64,000 nt of DNA from positions 35,357,842-35,421,841 of the forward strand of contig NC_132880.1 in NCBI RefSeq assembly GCF_030463535.1, in the 5' to 3' direction. Of the stretch, positions 32,381-60,339 are shown piece by piece; the first letter of the stretch is position 1; the number at the start of each line of letters is the position of its first letter. Under the pieces are notes generated by a model. That model had not been told where the DNA came from. It saw only the letters and a program-made list of their open reading frames with translations, and did not search any database. The DNA comes from Salminus brasiliensis (Eukaryota > Chordata > Actinopteri > Characiformes > Bryconidae). The position numbers and the translations under genes were made by a program.

Positions 32381-33593
32381 GTAACTACATACAGTGTAGT
32401 CCAGTTCAGTTCAGGTTTTCTGCTTTGTACCAACATTGTCAGAAAGCAGGGTTTACAGAAATGTGGATCCAGACTCCTAATGAGCAAGTTGAGGGTGACA
32501 GTGGCAGGAAAAACTTAGAGCCTAAGAAAGAAACAATGCCCCCCCCCAAAAAAAAAAAAAAAAGCTACACAGTCTTCCTGTGGTGAACACAGACAGCAGA
32601 GTTTTGATAAAAAGTATTGCAAGTGTACAAAGATGCTAAGATCAGACAGTAGAGGTGCCAGTGAGAGGTCCCAGTGAATAAAGGTAATAAGAGCTAATCT
32701 GTGGTCTGCTCACACAAATCTTGGTCCGATCTTTTCTAATAAGTCAAACATCTCTCACCATTCCAAGGTTTATCACATCTCACGGAACATGTGGTCTAGA
32801 TTGGAGACCAGGACAGTGAAGAATGTCTGTGCACCTGCCGCTGTTATAGAAGACAAGATTTACATAATTGGAGGTGAGCTTACTACACCATGTTTAACAG
32901 CTTGAAATGCACAATAAAGTATTGTTTGAAAGGGAGAACTATCGATTCAGGGCATTGGGATAGGAAAAGCTCTTGTATAAAGGTTCAGAAAGGCTTTGTG
33001 GTACTACACCGGCAGTCAAAAAGGATGAATTGCTTGGCAATAGGTTTATGTGTATCTACTCCAGTCCTGGCAATACTTCTCTACAGCTAGACAAGCTGTG
33101 TGTGTGTGCATATGTTAGAATGGGTGTCCACAAACATTTGGACATATAATGTATGACATAACCTGTGACATAACAGGTGTAAGTTGTACAAAATACCAGT
33201 GCACACTTTGAGCAAATCTTTTTGGCTGCCAGCTTATGAAGATTATGGAGTTTTTAATGTTATAATATAGAACCTTATTCAGAATTATATGTGTTACATG
33301 AAGGGTACACCAGAAGGGTGATCGCCTACGACACCAAAGCCAACAAGTTTGTGAAATGTGAGAACATGAAGGAAAGGAGGATGCACCACTCAGCTACTGT
33401 CATCAACAACAAGGTCTATGTAACGGGGGGCCGTTTCCTTAACAGCCACGACGTCATCGAAGACTCTGACTGCTTCGAGTGTTATGACCCCAAAGCAGAC
33501 GCGTGGTCGTCCAAAGGTTCTTTACCATACAAGCTGTTCGACCATGGCTCACTGGCTCTCATCTGTGTGTCCAACCGGCCAAACCCTCCATGA
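31025..33593 (+). CDS. klhl38: klhl38, Kelch-like protein 38 (three coding exons)
   Basis: This is a BTB-BACK-Kelch protein. Family members act as substrate adaptors of Cullin-3 ubiquitin ligases, and in mammals KLHL38 is mainly expressed in striated muscle. Exons are 31025-32380, 32768-32873 and 33304-33593, totalling 1752 nt or 583 residues plus TGA (human 581). Exon 1 gives the BTB domain (about residues 34-130, with REIPCHRNVLVSSSPYFRAM), the BACK domain (about 136-240) and Kelch repeats up to QNPVRLIQ. Exon 2 begins VYHISRNMWSRLETR, and exon 3 begins YTRRVIAYDTKANKF. Phases fit at both junctions. ATG 31025 (MACSSLEVFPFKDQEL) is chosen because it aligns with the family start and lies just after a splice acceptor. 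The in-frame ATG at 30959 would add 22 residues that look intronic. The gene is divergent from fam91a1. Confidence 0.95.
32538..32564. repeat. C8-A17 homopolymer pair
   Basis: A run of about eight C followed by about seventeen A lies in klhl38 intron 1. Confidence 0.85.
32768..32873 (+). CDS. klhl38: klhl38 coding exon 2
   Basis: The exon is 106 nt, opening after CATTCCAAG and closing at a GGAG|GTGAGC donor (phase 1). It encodes 35 residues of the fifth Kelch repeat, including KNVCAPAAVIEDKIYIIG. Confidence 0.92.
33036..33160 (-). mobile_element. MITE family A fragment in klhl38 intron 2
   Basis: Matches 'tctacagctagacaagctgt' and ends with 'gtccacaaacatttggacat', one terminus of the family. 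The remainder of the element is missing. Confidence 0.65.
33304..33593 (+). CDS. klhl38: klhl38 coding exon 3 (last Kelch blade, stop)
   Basis: The exon is 290 nt. It completes the Gly-Gly-Tyr split across the junction and encodes YTRRVIAYDTKANKFVKC through YVTGGRFL to SNRPNPP and TGA. The acceptor (TTACATGAAG) has a weak pyrimidine tract, but phase and homology both require it. The nearest poly(A)-type hexamer I see downstream is ATTAAA at 34122-34127. Confidence 0.9.
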
Positions 33594-34699
33594 AGGATGT
33601 GAGGGGGGCCGGTTAACTCCCCAACACCTAGAAATTCAAAGAAGCTGCCACAGCAAAGACTGGAAAACCATCTGAGGAAGCTTGCATCCCTTTGCAGGTT
33701 GAGCCTCATCTCGCCTGTGGCTTTGATGGTATGCTGCTGCAGAGCGCAGCATCTGCAGGGTCTTAAATCAAAGGAGGTTTGAGCTGATGAGTGGCTGTGT
33801 CACAGTGAATGTCCCGGGAGTGCGCTCAGGAGCACATACTTGCGCAACACACAGCTGTCCCTGCACAACTGTGACCCAAAATCTTCACAGGCCAATGTGT
33901 CTCATTCCAGCACCTTCCATCATCATCTTCTCCTCTCAAAGGGGTTCCAATAACATGAACTTTGGCAGTGTACTTGAGGTAAGGGTGGGTGATATGACAA
34001 AGAATCATAAGGGTCATGATATTGTAAAATGATATTTTGCTTTTCTGAGGTTCAAAGTGATAAAATGTGCAAGCTGAAGAACAGTGATACGTTTTAAAAA
34101 GACTTTCATTCAATATTATTCATTAAATATTTGCTAATTATGAACTGTGCTCTTTATAACGGTCTATAAACTTAGCTATGTATTAGTTGGTTGTTTGGTT
34201 GTTGTTTACAGGCTCCTTGTAATTGATCTGCATCTTTTTTATGAGACACGCAGTCGTGGATATTGTAGAAGTCCTGTTGATACCCTCTATATACTCAGAA
34301 AAGTGTTTTGTGATGTATCTTACTATGATATTGCCATATCGTCATTTTATCCACCCATAACTTGCAATTAAAATTTTTGGAATCCAAAAACACTGGAGAT
34401 AAACCTGAAGAAAGCACATTTCGTCTACAGTATGGTGGTGCACTATGGTGCCCTGCTAAAGACCATTTAAGCAGACTTTTTATAAAGACACATTCCTTCC
34501 ACGCGAAAGGGGGAAAAAAGGCTAATGTACCGAAGGTTTGCTATGGAGCTCCCTGACGGGACAATTGCTAGAATAACAGAGCCTGCTGCTGTGCTGCACT
34601 TTGTATTTGCATGCATTCTGCTGATTGTAGCCCTAAAGTGCTAGAACAGAAAAGGCAAAAGACACAAAAGGGCACCAAACTGTTGAAAATGTCTGTTTC

Positions 34700-35320
34700 T
34701 AATGACTTGAATTTTCTTTTAGTGCTGCTTTTAAAATGTTTACTGCATGTCTGGTGAAAGGAGACTGCACTTAACCATTATATTAGAAATGTTTATAATG
34801 TAGCAATGAAGTGGAGAAATCCACAGCGGTGAAACTGGGCCGTGTGCCCTGTATTATACCGTTTCTGTCAGACAAAAACCCTGTATCTCCAAAAAGTCAA
34901 CTTTACAGTAGAAGGAAAAACTTCTTAGCTTTCAATGGAAGTCAGTGAAAACATAATTAATCCAAGTAATTTTGGAGCATTTCTATAATATGAATTTGGC
35001 AGTTTTGGCACATTTTCATGTGCCATTTCATTCATATTTCATGATGAATGAAATGGCACATGAAAATGTGCCAAAACTGCCAAATTCATATTAAGCCAAA
35101 AATGGGAAAAAAGACTATAGGTTTTTGTGTGACAGTGATGATATATTTATCTGCCTCTGTGTGGCCTCTGTATTTAAACCTCCAATTGCCCAAAGTTAAT
35201 CGAAGGCTAACTAGGGGCAGTATGTGTTTTTTCAGTGCTGCTTTTGGTGAAAAGTGTTTACTGAATGTTTGGTAAAGAGAAACATCACCACACAAAGCCT
35301 AAAACTGATTATTTCTAGGG
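34700..35320. mobile_element. fold-back element containing a perfect hairpin
   Basis: The core is a perfect 49-bp inverted repeat (34987-35035 with 35044-35092). Outer segments also recur: 'gtgctgctttt...tgtttactg' appears in direct orientation at about 34722 and 35234, while 'gtttttgtctgacag' (inverse form at 34862-34880) pairs with 35117-35136. The outer arms are diverged. No ORF belongs to it. Confidence 0.7.
34987..35092. repeat. perfect 49-bp inverted repeat with 8-nt loop
   Basis: Position 34987+k pairs with 35092-k for all 49 steps. The loop is 35036-35043. The left arm starts AATATGAATTTGGCAGTTTT and the right arm ends with its exact complement. Transcribed RNA would form a long unbroken stem. 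Confidence 0.97.
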
Positions 35321-35759
35321 CCAGTTGTACAGACATGACAGCATGTCTAGGATTAAGCCTAGTCTTGGTAAAAACCATTATGTCTGTGTTGAATCATAAC
35401 TGGAAATGCTTTTGATCCAAGTCTTAGGCTTAATCCTAAGTAATGTCTGTAAAGTCTGAGATTCATAGTGGGGTAATCCACATTTTGATTAAAAACTGCA
35501 GTCCATTCATTATATTTATAATATAAATGCTTATATTAGTAATCCCTAAAGGAAACCTTATGCATTTTTCAGTATGTCTCTTTAATAATTGACCACCATG
35601 GACAATAATGTATCTGTACTTTTTAAAGGGAACACAAGGTAATTAAAAACTCAAACACCTGCCCATTAAACATATTACATTAAGGTCAGATCATTTTCAT
35701 TGTTATACGGATGACAGGCAGATTTAGCTTTGGACCAATTTTTTTAGTAAGTAGTCCAA

Positions 35760-36427
35760 ACTTGTGATCTCTCAGAGTTCAAGGAAATGCTGAACAAATT
35801 CTCATTGTCTCTAAACCTACTCTCATCGCTCTCATTCATGCATTCATGTGTAGCTACCTTGATTACTGCCACTCGTTTTTTGCTGCCATTAGCTCATCAT
35901 CGCTTTACAAACTTTAGATGGTTTAGAATTCCCCTGCACCTACGCCCGGTCCCATCACCACATCACACCAGGTCTCCAACATCTTCACTGGCTTTTGAAT
36001 AAATTCAGTTCAAAATCCTTCTGCTTACTTACAAAGCTCTCAATAATCTAGCTCCTTCTTGCCTGTCTGACCTTCTTCAACCTTACACACCTAAGAGCAT
36101 GCTTACATCTTCTTCAACTGGACTACTTGCCATTCCCTCTTCCAAACTTCGTAGCCTTGGCGACCGAGCTTTCGGTCACTAAGACTTGCTCCACGCTTCT
36201 GGAACTCTCTCCCTCCATACATTCAGCGGTCATCTGCCATATGTATTGTCATCTGTATATCTATATGTATATCTATATGATTTCTATGATCTATATCTAT
36301 ATGATTTGTCTGCTGTTTTTTTTCTATGTACATGTTCATCCCAGTGGTAATCAATAGTGCATTTAGATCTCTTTGGAAAAGTGCTGATGAAATAAATGTA
36401 TTATTATGATTATTATTATTATTATTG
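35760..36427 (+). mobile_element. L2/CR1-type LINE, 3' end of reverse transcriptase ORF, decayed
   Basis: The DNA reads through the usual 3' part of the ORF2 protein of teleost L2-like elements: a SYLDYCHSFFAA-like stretch near 35850, the HQVSNIFTG-like region near 35965, 'acaaagctctcaataatcta', and 'cttggcgaccgagctttcgg' then 'cttctggaactctctccctc'. Frames are broken by stops and indels. It ends in an (ATT)n tail at 36403-36427. It is strongly 5'-truncated. Confidence 0.8.
36238..36312. repeat. TATCTATATG-type simple repeat
   Basis: Degenerate 'tatatctatatg' units lie inside the LINE 3' end. Confidence 0.75.
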
Positions 36428-38022
36428 GCATTTGGCATTATTTGCAGTCTTGGCCAATAACTCTTATTGGTGTACTGACCTTTCCAGGGAAGCAGACCGT
36501 AATCTGCCACAGGGAAGGTGGAGTTGTTACCTACTTACACATTAGAATTGTTGTCCATGGTACTGACAGTATGCTACTGTTGTGACAGATAGAGATTAGG
36601 TGGAGAAACACTGGATTACTCCTTCAGCTTTCAGCTCTGCCCTCTGTCTACACAGTGAGTGTCAAGCTGACCCTCAGTGCTAACTTTAGCGCCAAGCTTT
36701 ATGATATATCTCATTTACCCTTCAGGTATAGATAGTTCTCGTCAGTTACAGTTGTGTAAAGCATAAAATCAACTTACGAAGATGACGTTTTATCACTTGA
36801 CTTGTTACTTGTTACTGACACAAATCCGTTACTGCTGCTGTGATATGTTGGCCCGGCTTATAATGCCATGATAATGATAATGAAACTTATTTATACAGTC
36901 TATTCATAGTAATTTCTTGTCAGGTTATCTTTGTGGAGACCTGATCACCCCCTCTGGATATTCATATTATTATACGTCATTATCTTATCTTATTACCTTA
37001 TGATTATGTTATACAGCTACATACACACAAAGGGTTCTTTGATCGTTTACAAATGATGAGAGTCTGAAGAGCCTTTAAATTGACTTCAAACCTTAAAAAA
37101 AGGTTCATAATTGGCCTTAATGGAACTGAAATGGTTAACGGTCTACTGAACCAGGCGATTAACAGAGAAGTTGAATCAGGTGTGCTTGAGCAGGAATCCA
37201 GCCCTCCCTGACCCGAACTGCCCATCTATTTACCTTTAAAAGTGTAGGTATAGAGCACAGACTTGGTACTATAATCATTGTCTACTTGTATCTGCAACCA
37301 AATTAGTTTTATATTGGTGAAAACAGCGATTCCAAACATTTGAAAAATAGTGTACCTAACAGTATAGAGGCCTGATGGGTCACTCTGTGTCCATATTTCT
37401 ATGTTTACTCCTTTGGATTTTTCGGGCTGCTTTAGGGAGAAAGCGAGGTTTGTTAGAAGAAGTGTGGACAGTTCAGTATTTATGGTTCTGTAATACAGAA
37501 CATTTGAACTCATCAAAGTTTTATTGTAAATAACATAAGCTGTAATAAATGTCTCCCAGCCACATGGTCCAGGGCACAGCTCGGCTGAGCCTCGTTTAGT
37601 GCCTTGGCTGACTCATGTTTCCCAGTACTTGAATGGAATCAAGCACGACCACGGAGAATGGCCGAGACATGAACACTGTAAAGTGTCACGTTGCACACGT
37701 TAAGTGCCAGCGCTGCAGCAGATGGGCACAGCATGGTCCAGCGAGAGAGCTGGACAGCACCAGACACCAGAGAGGACAGTGTAGCTTCAAAAGGGGGAAA
37801 AGGCATGTAGGTCATGGTGACCGTGGTGGATTAGGTTCTTGTGTGGGGTGTTGCATTTAGTCGGGAGGTCTGGGTGCTCTGACCTTTGATATTTCATCTT
37901 TTCTTCTACACTCTTACAAACAAAGGTGCTTCAAATAAAAGAACCTCAATAGAAGAACCTATTCTAATTTAGTAATCGAGTGGGGAGAGTGTAAAGAACC
38001 CCTTACTTGCTGTGGAGCCAGT
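36428..38022. other. intergenic stretch, no gene seen
   Basis: No ORF here has splice or homology support. Fragments of repeats related to 30780-30905 (37130-37215) and to the AAGAACC repeat (37912-38010) are the only recognisable content. Confidence 0.5.
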
Positions 38023-38400
38023 GGCCACTTTATTAGAAACCAGCTCACTGGTGTACAGTCAGAGATTGTAGGCCATCTGTTATTCACAGTTTGTGTTAGT
38101 CATCTTCTAGCCCTTAATCAGTGGTCAGATTCTGAACACAGGAGGCGCACATGGCTGGTTATTTTAGGTTGGTGGACCACTCAACCCAGCAGTGACAATG
38201 ACGTGTGTAAAAAGCCCAGCAATGTGGCGTATAGGGTCAGTGTCACTGCTAGGTTGAGAACAGCCCACCACGTTAATAATATCTGGTTAAAAGCGGTGGT
38301 CAGAAAGTGACCAATGATGAGGAGTTGAGAGAGCCTAACATATCGGTCATTACAACAAATGGACTGCAGTCAGTAGACTGTTCCTCTACAGATGGGGTCA
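38023..38400 (+). mobile_element. palindromic non-autonomous element, family B copy 2
   Basis: It begins 'gccactttattagaaac', contains 'tcatcttctagcccttaatc' and 'gtcagtgtcactgct', and ends with 'ggactgcagtcagtagactg', the inverse of its own left part. It is related to 13847-14248. Confidence 0.6.
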
Positions 38401-38583
38401 GATGCTTGGGTTCACTAATCATGGGCATGTTGGAGAGTGAATGCTTTTTTTGATCTTCTTTTCTGGGGCAGAATGAGGGCACATCTTTAAAAAACCTGAA
38501 AAAAAATTTGGTGCACAAGTATCAATTTTTGTGGGTTTCTGAAATCAACACAGGGTCAAAGTTTTGCATTTAAGGTCAAACAT

Positions 38584-39101
38584 ACAATAAATGGACAAAA
38601 GTATTGGGGCTTATTCAGTTTCTTTCAAAATCAAGGGCATTAAGAAAGAGAGTTTATCCTGCTTTTGTAGGAGTAACTGTCTCTACTGTCCAGGCTTTTT
38701 ACTAGATTTTGGAACATTGCCATGAGGGTTTGATTGCATTCAGAGAAAATTCTGTATTCCACCCATTTCACCAACCCATTTCAACTCCCCCAATTCATCC
38801 CAAATGTACTGAGTGGAGCACCATCATTCCAAAGAGCACAGTTCTACTGCTCCACAGCTCCATGCTGGGGGGCTTCATAACCCTCTAGCCCATGCCTGGA
38901 ATCAGGTATGGTGCCAATAGATTCATGTTTATCTGCTCCAGAGTGTCCTATGCTCTGCTCCAGCGTTCCATTGCCGATACTTCTGTACAGGGGTAGGCAA
39001 GTTGCAAATCTGTGCATATCTGTATCAGCAATGGGTGCAATATAAAGTAGCTGAATGCATTCATTAGAAAGGGAGTCCACAAACATTTGGACATGTAATG
39101 T
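38584..39101 (-). mobile_element. MITE family A, full-length copy
   Basis: One terminus is 'aaatggacaaaagtattggg' and the other 'gtccacaaacatttggacat'. The internal order matches copy 1, with an extra 'ctctgctccag' duplication. Confidence 0.75.
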
Positions 39102-40047
39102 ACGTACACAATTGTCCTGTTGGAACAGTCAATTGTGTCCAAGTTTCAACCGTCAAACTGATGGTCTGAGGTTATGCTGAAGAATGCTGAGGTTCCAACC
39201 CCATGCTTAACAGTTCCAACCACAGCTGTATATAGTGACCCTGTGAGGTACCAGTTTCTAACAAAGTGGGTTAATTCATGCTTCAATGTATGTCCTTCTC
39301 ATGAGTACACTGATTGTGTGCTGCTTGATTAGAATGTAGATGTGCACAATTCATCTGAGACCAGAGAACTCCAATCACTAAACACCTGTTAAGCACCCCA
39401 GAGTCCAGCAGTCACCTAATGGACAAACAGTTATTCTTAGTGCTGTGTTTTCTTCACCACAAACTGAAACACACGTGTGAAATGCAGGCAGTGTCAGAGT
39501 GCAAGATGCCTCAGTCTGGCTCACATTACATTCACACCTTTGGCCTCCTTCTCAGCCTGCAAGGCAAAGTACTCAGTGATGTGTTTGGCAAAGGTGAAAT
39601 CTGGAAATCACACTTGTGTTAAAACAGGCAAATAGCCAGTTTAATGGAAAACTGCTCATCAGCTGAAAGGTTAGACATCATGTTCATCTTCAGCTGAAGT
39701 TATTCTGCCACCTACAGGACAAAATGCCAGCTGTTACTTGACTTCCAACAGCAAGGAAACATTAGCATCATCCTTAATATGGATGCTTAATGGCAAATAG
39801 TAAGTAACAGGTGTTCGACAGTCCTGCCATCTGTCTACAGGATTATACACCACTAATAGGATTCTTTCATTATGTAAGTTTGAACACCAAAGCACTGCAA
39901 AGCACTGCCATTGAACCAGGAGAAAAGATTCACCACTAGAGGGCACTCTATAATCATTAAATGGCACAGCAATCTGAAAATCCTGACATCCACAGCTGTG
40001 CTGTGAAATGATCCATTCTAGAGGAGCTTATGGAGTCAAACAAACTA

Positions 40048-40834
40048 CACTACATCCAAATGTTTTTGTGGACACTCCTTCTAATGAAAGCATTCAGCTA
40101 CTTTCAGTTTAACCCACTGCTGGCATAGATGTGCAAATGCACACACAGCTTGTCTAGTCACTGTAGAGCCATATAGCCAATAGAATAGAGTACCATGCTA
40201 TTAATGACCAGGTTGCGGGTTCGATACCTGGGATTGGCAAGCTGCCATTGTGCAGGGCCCTTAATCCTCTTCGTTCCCTGGGCACCACAACGATGGCGGA
40301 CAACTGCTCCAAGAACATGTGCTTACTATATTACTGTGTGTTTGCTCACTTGTGTGTGTGTGTGTGCGTGTGTGTGTGTGTGTGTTCACTTCACTGCAAT
40401 TCCATCTGTGTCCCACACAAATGTTGAATATGCATGTCTTTGTCTCTCTGAAGCAGATAAACATGAACCTGTGAGCACCATGCCTAATGCCATGTGTGGG
40501 CTAGAGGGGTTAAAGCTCCCCAGCATTGAGCTGTGGAGCACAGGAACTGTGTTGTCTGGAATGACGGGTGATGGATGGTGCTCCATCAAATAGTTTAGGA
40601 ATGAGTTGGAGATGAGTTGGGGTGGTGATCATCCAACATCCTGACTAACCCTCTTGTTGCTAAATGCAATCAAATCCTTACAACAATGCTCCAAAATCTA
40701 GTAGAAAGCCTTCCATGGACAGTAGAGACAGTTACTCCAGCAAAAGCAGGATAAACTCTAATACCCTTAATATCCCTTTATTTCAGAAGAAACAATGAAT
40801 GAGCAGGTGTCCCAATACTTGTCAACACATTGTA
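40048..40834 (+). mobile_element. MITE family A copy carrying a nested SINE
   Basis: The left terminus 'actacatccaaatgtttttg' and the right end 'aggtgtcccaatacttgtca' enclose the usual internal sequence. It is split near 40188 by about 250 bp of foreign sequence and resumes at about 40439 with 'tgtctctctgaagcagat'. Confidence 0.75.
40189..40438 (+). mobile_element. tRNA-derived SINE nested in a MITE
   Basis: A Pol III B-box-like GGTTCGATACC (40217-40229) is followed by 'ggcaagctgcca' and 'gcagggcccttaatcctctt', the same body as the SINE at 61690-61848. It ends in a (TG)n run (40351-40384). Confidence 0.75.
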
Positions 40835-41059
40835 TTTTACTGCAATCGACATTACATTTGTGTTGTAGATATCATGACCCCAGGTTCCAGTTACCATCAG
40901 AGTCAGTGAGTTTTTCATTACAATACACCATGTCATATCACATCACACTACTCTGAATGACTGTTTACATCCCAACAACTGAAGTGTTCAGAAATCTGGA
41001 AAAATCAAATGAGCTAAATCCCCCTTTTAAAAGTGTCAAAAAGAGACCAGTTTCAACAT

Positions 41060-42849
41060 CGCTACAGTAGTTGTAGTTTGTTTATTGTCAATTCATTCAC
41101 TTTAAAAAACACCAGGTCCAGTTTTTACATGCACGTTCTTCCTTTACACAGAGGCAATAGAGTCAGTGGAACAGTGTGGGACTTCTGCACAGTTAAATGA
41201 GAGGTATTAAGCCAATCTACTAACCTGCAAAACACTGATCTACTGCTTGTTTGTTTCTGTTTAAGAAATGAAGGAACACTACCTGTACTACCTGTATATG
41301 AACCATGTATTGAAGATTAAGTACGCTTCAGCCCACGGTTAATTCAACAGCTTCACAGCAGCAGGATAGTCATAGGAGTTCTGGAATGTTACATGGCACT
41401 TAAAAATCAGACAGACAACAAAACAATAATGTCTTGTATCCTAGTTTAAAAAAAAAAAAGAAAGAAAGAAATGCAGCATTTTGTTGTCTTGTAAAAGTGC
41501 TCTCTGTGAAAATAAACAGAACAATGGAAATAATTACAGGAATTATATTAATATAAAATCATAGAAACATAATAAGAGACTACACAATGTATTATTAGAT
41601 AAGTCGATGATTTGGTGCCTTCCTAAATGCATTCTATGAAAATAATCTCCCGTTTGCATCATTTAGCTTCAGATTATTTTATATTTACTGTACAGAACAG
41701 GTCCAAGACACATACAGTTCAGACTGTTGGAGAGTTTTCTTTTTGGCACAAGCAAACTACTCTACTTTTTAAGAAACATCATCATCATCATTTAGCATCC
41801 AAACATTCCCTAGAAAACAAAGAGGTGGTCAGGGAGCCGGGCTTGGGAACTTGCTCATATTTCTGACCCTCATTAAAATAGAGCAAAAAATATAAATATA
41901 TATATATCCTGAAAGACTTTCTGCAGATATCAAAACTGTTCAAGAATTTGGACCGTGTGCCTAACAAAGCAGCAGCTTAAACAAACACCAAATGAGGAAA
42001 AAAGCATTTGGCAAGTTAATCGTAAATGGGCAGAGGAGGGCAGACTGACCAGACCTAATCTGCCTGTCCGTCTCTCAGAGATTGACTGCTTCACTTCTCC
42101 CTGAGTGGGGCCAATAAGAAGTGGTTTCTTTACTTTTCTTTTTTCTTCTTCTTTTTTTTTTTACACTTCTGTGGGCTGATACTTCAGCTTACTATTTACA
42201 TACAGTTGTATGGTTCACACTTTAATGAAAACGTACATTCAGGATTCGTACCATTCAACCAATAATTGAATGCTCTAAGCAGAAACTCTTCATCTTCTCT
42301 CTCTCTCGGCCGCCTCACCCTCGCTTGAGTTCATTCAGTGTTAGAACATGCACATCTGTAAGGAAAGAAAGCTGGTAGAAATAAGCTTTAAAGTTTGTGG
42401 TAGAAACTTCATTTCCAGACCGAATTGCCTTTTCCTGAGACAGTGGAGCAGGGCTGGTTCGATCGAGGAAGGACCCATGCTGGAAGAAGGGCAAGGCTCA
42501 TTCTTTCAGCCACCTCTGGCGCTTCTTAAATGGAAGAGGAAAGGAGGGGAAGGGTACTGGAGATCTACAAGTCATCTAAGTCATCTACAGTGACTTAGAC
42601 CTCTTTGACTTGAGGTCTTCCTTTTCTTCTGGTCATGCCGTCATATGCGAGACCCATCATGCCTGACACCTGGTCGGGATCTTGGACTCTCTTACAAAGA
42701 GCAATGAAGCAATTATCCAAGACGAAAACGGCCTAAACAGATGGGATGAATCAGGTGACTAGACCAGACCGTTAAAGAGTTCCCAGCACTGAGAGACAGC
42801 CAACACGGCTGCCATTGAATGCGGTACTGATACGCAGCGAGAGAACCCC
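41060..42849 (-). other. probable spire1 3' UTR
   Basis: Most of this stretch lacks the repeat families seen elsewhere and holds no coding ORF. It ends near a minus-strand AATAAA (41086-41081), a reasonable poly(A) signal about 1.77 kb past the stop codon. The 3' end is inferred and not demonstrated. Short A/T- and GAAA-rich runs occur at 41448-41470. Confidence 0.4.
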
Positions 42850-58932
<16,083 letters not shown>

Positions 58933-59669
58933 CTGAAAGAAAATGAAATCAGTGTGAAAATTCATGTAACTGGTGAGAGATTTAGCTATAGCACATCTAC
59001 AGAAAAAGCATTTGTTGTTTTATTCATCCTGGGTGACTGTAAATTGATCTGTGCTCTTGTGAGAGTATATCAAATTGTGTCAACATCGAACCAAACGCTG
59101 CGGGACGCAATCAATGTGCAGCTAATGTGGCTTTTTAACTGTCTGCACCTCTGCCAACACAGCTGAACCACTCACTGTAAAAGAGTTACTACAACAGGGG
59201 AACTGTGAGGACAAAGGCTGTGGCCTTCCCAAAATACATCCATGACTGTTTCACTACAGGGCTGCCACTACCAATTAAGAATTACACTATTCACACTATT
59301 AACCAAATCAATTAGAGTATCAAAAATAACCTGTCCAGAACAGTAACCAAAACAGACCTGTAAAACACATGGATTTCAAAACCCCAAGACCGTTCCATAA
59401 AGTACTGGCACATTTACACACCCCAAATTTACATACAACCAGCCCACTAGCGAAAGCCTTTTGAGCTTAGTGAGAATATGGTGTTTTGAACACTCTTAGT
59501 CAGTTTCCTTAAATGAGCACATCGCAGCCAGGCTAGTTTTGGGATTGCGGGTTGCTACAGGAACCAAGCCTTTTGACCATGGTTTTTCCTGTACAGGTTT
59601 TTGCAGAAAGTTAACTCAAACTCTCCAGGCAAGGAAGCTAAAGCCAGGGAAGTGAGCAGGTATTAAGTT

Positions 59670-60265
59670 AAAAGCAGGGCTGCAAATTTTTCAAAGTTGG
59701 GAAATTTACCATGGAAATTTACGTGAATTAACAGGTAATTATGGGAATTAAACAGAATTAACAAGAATAAAATAGAAATATTCAAAGCTAAATGTAAGAA
59801 ACTTACACATAATACCAAATGATACCAAAACAGTTGAAGAGCAAAGCTGCTCCTCAATCCCAGGCACATTACACACTGAAGGGCCCTGTATTCCTCTGTT
59901 CATTCCTCCATCACATGTACAGCATATGTCCAGATGACTTATATAAATCAGTATATTTTTACCAACTATATGCATGTTTCTCATCTTTATCTTAGAATAT
60001 TCCCATTTTATTTCCAGTTAATTCCCAAAAGTACCTGTTAATTCCCATGGAAAATTTATTTGTATTTATAGGCATTCATGTCTGCTGCTGACAAAAACAG
60101 TGCATTGATGATAGTGTATGATAAAGTTCCTTTAAATGATCCAATATTAAAATCCCATAAATTCCCAAAGTTTCCGAGCTAACGTTCCCGAGCTAAAGTT
60201 CCCATGGAAGGTTTCAGTAATTTACTGGAAATTTATCAGACATTTCCACCCCTTTTTAACCCTAG
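59670..60265. mobile_element. inverted-repeat element with 'gggaaatttaccatgg' units
   Basis: Left 'agttgggaaatttaccatgg' and right 'taatttactggaaatttatc' with 'ttcccatggaaggtttc' form long imperfect inverted arms around an AT-rich centre. It is noncoding. Confidence 0.6.
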
Positions 60266-60322
60266 TTAAAAGCTAACCCTAGCCGATCAGCTTTTATCAT
60301 CTCAGCTAAAAACACTTCAAAA

Positions 60323-60339
60323 GGGGGGGGGGGGGGGGG
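60323..60339. repeat. G17 homopolymer
   Basis: Seventeen consecutive G residues, preceded by AA and followed by CGC. G-quadruplex potential on the plus strand. Confidence 0.97.
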
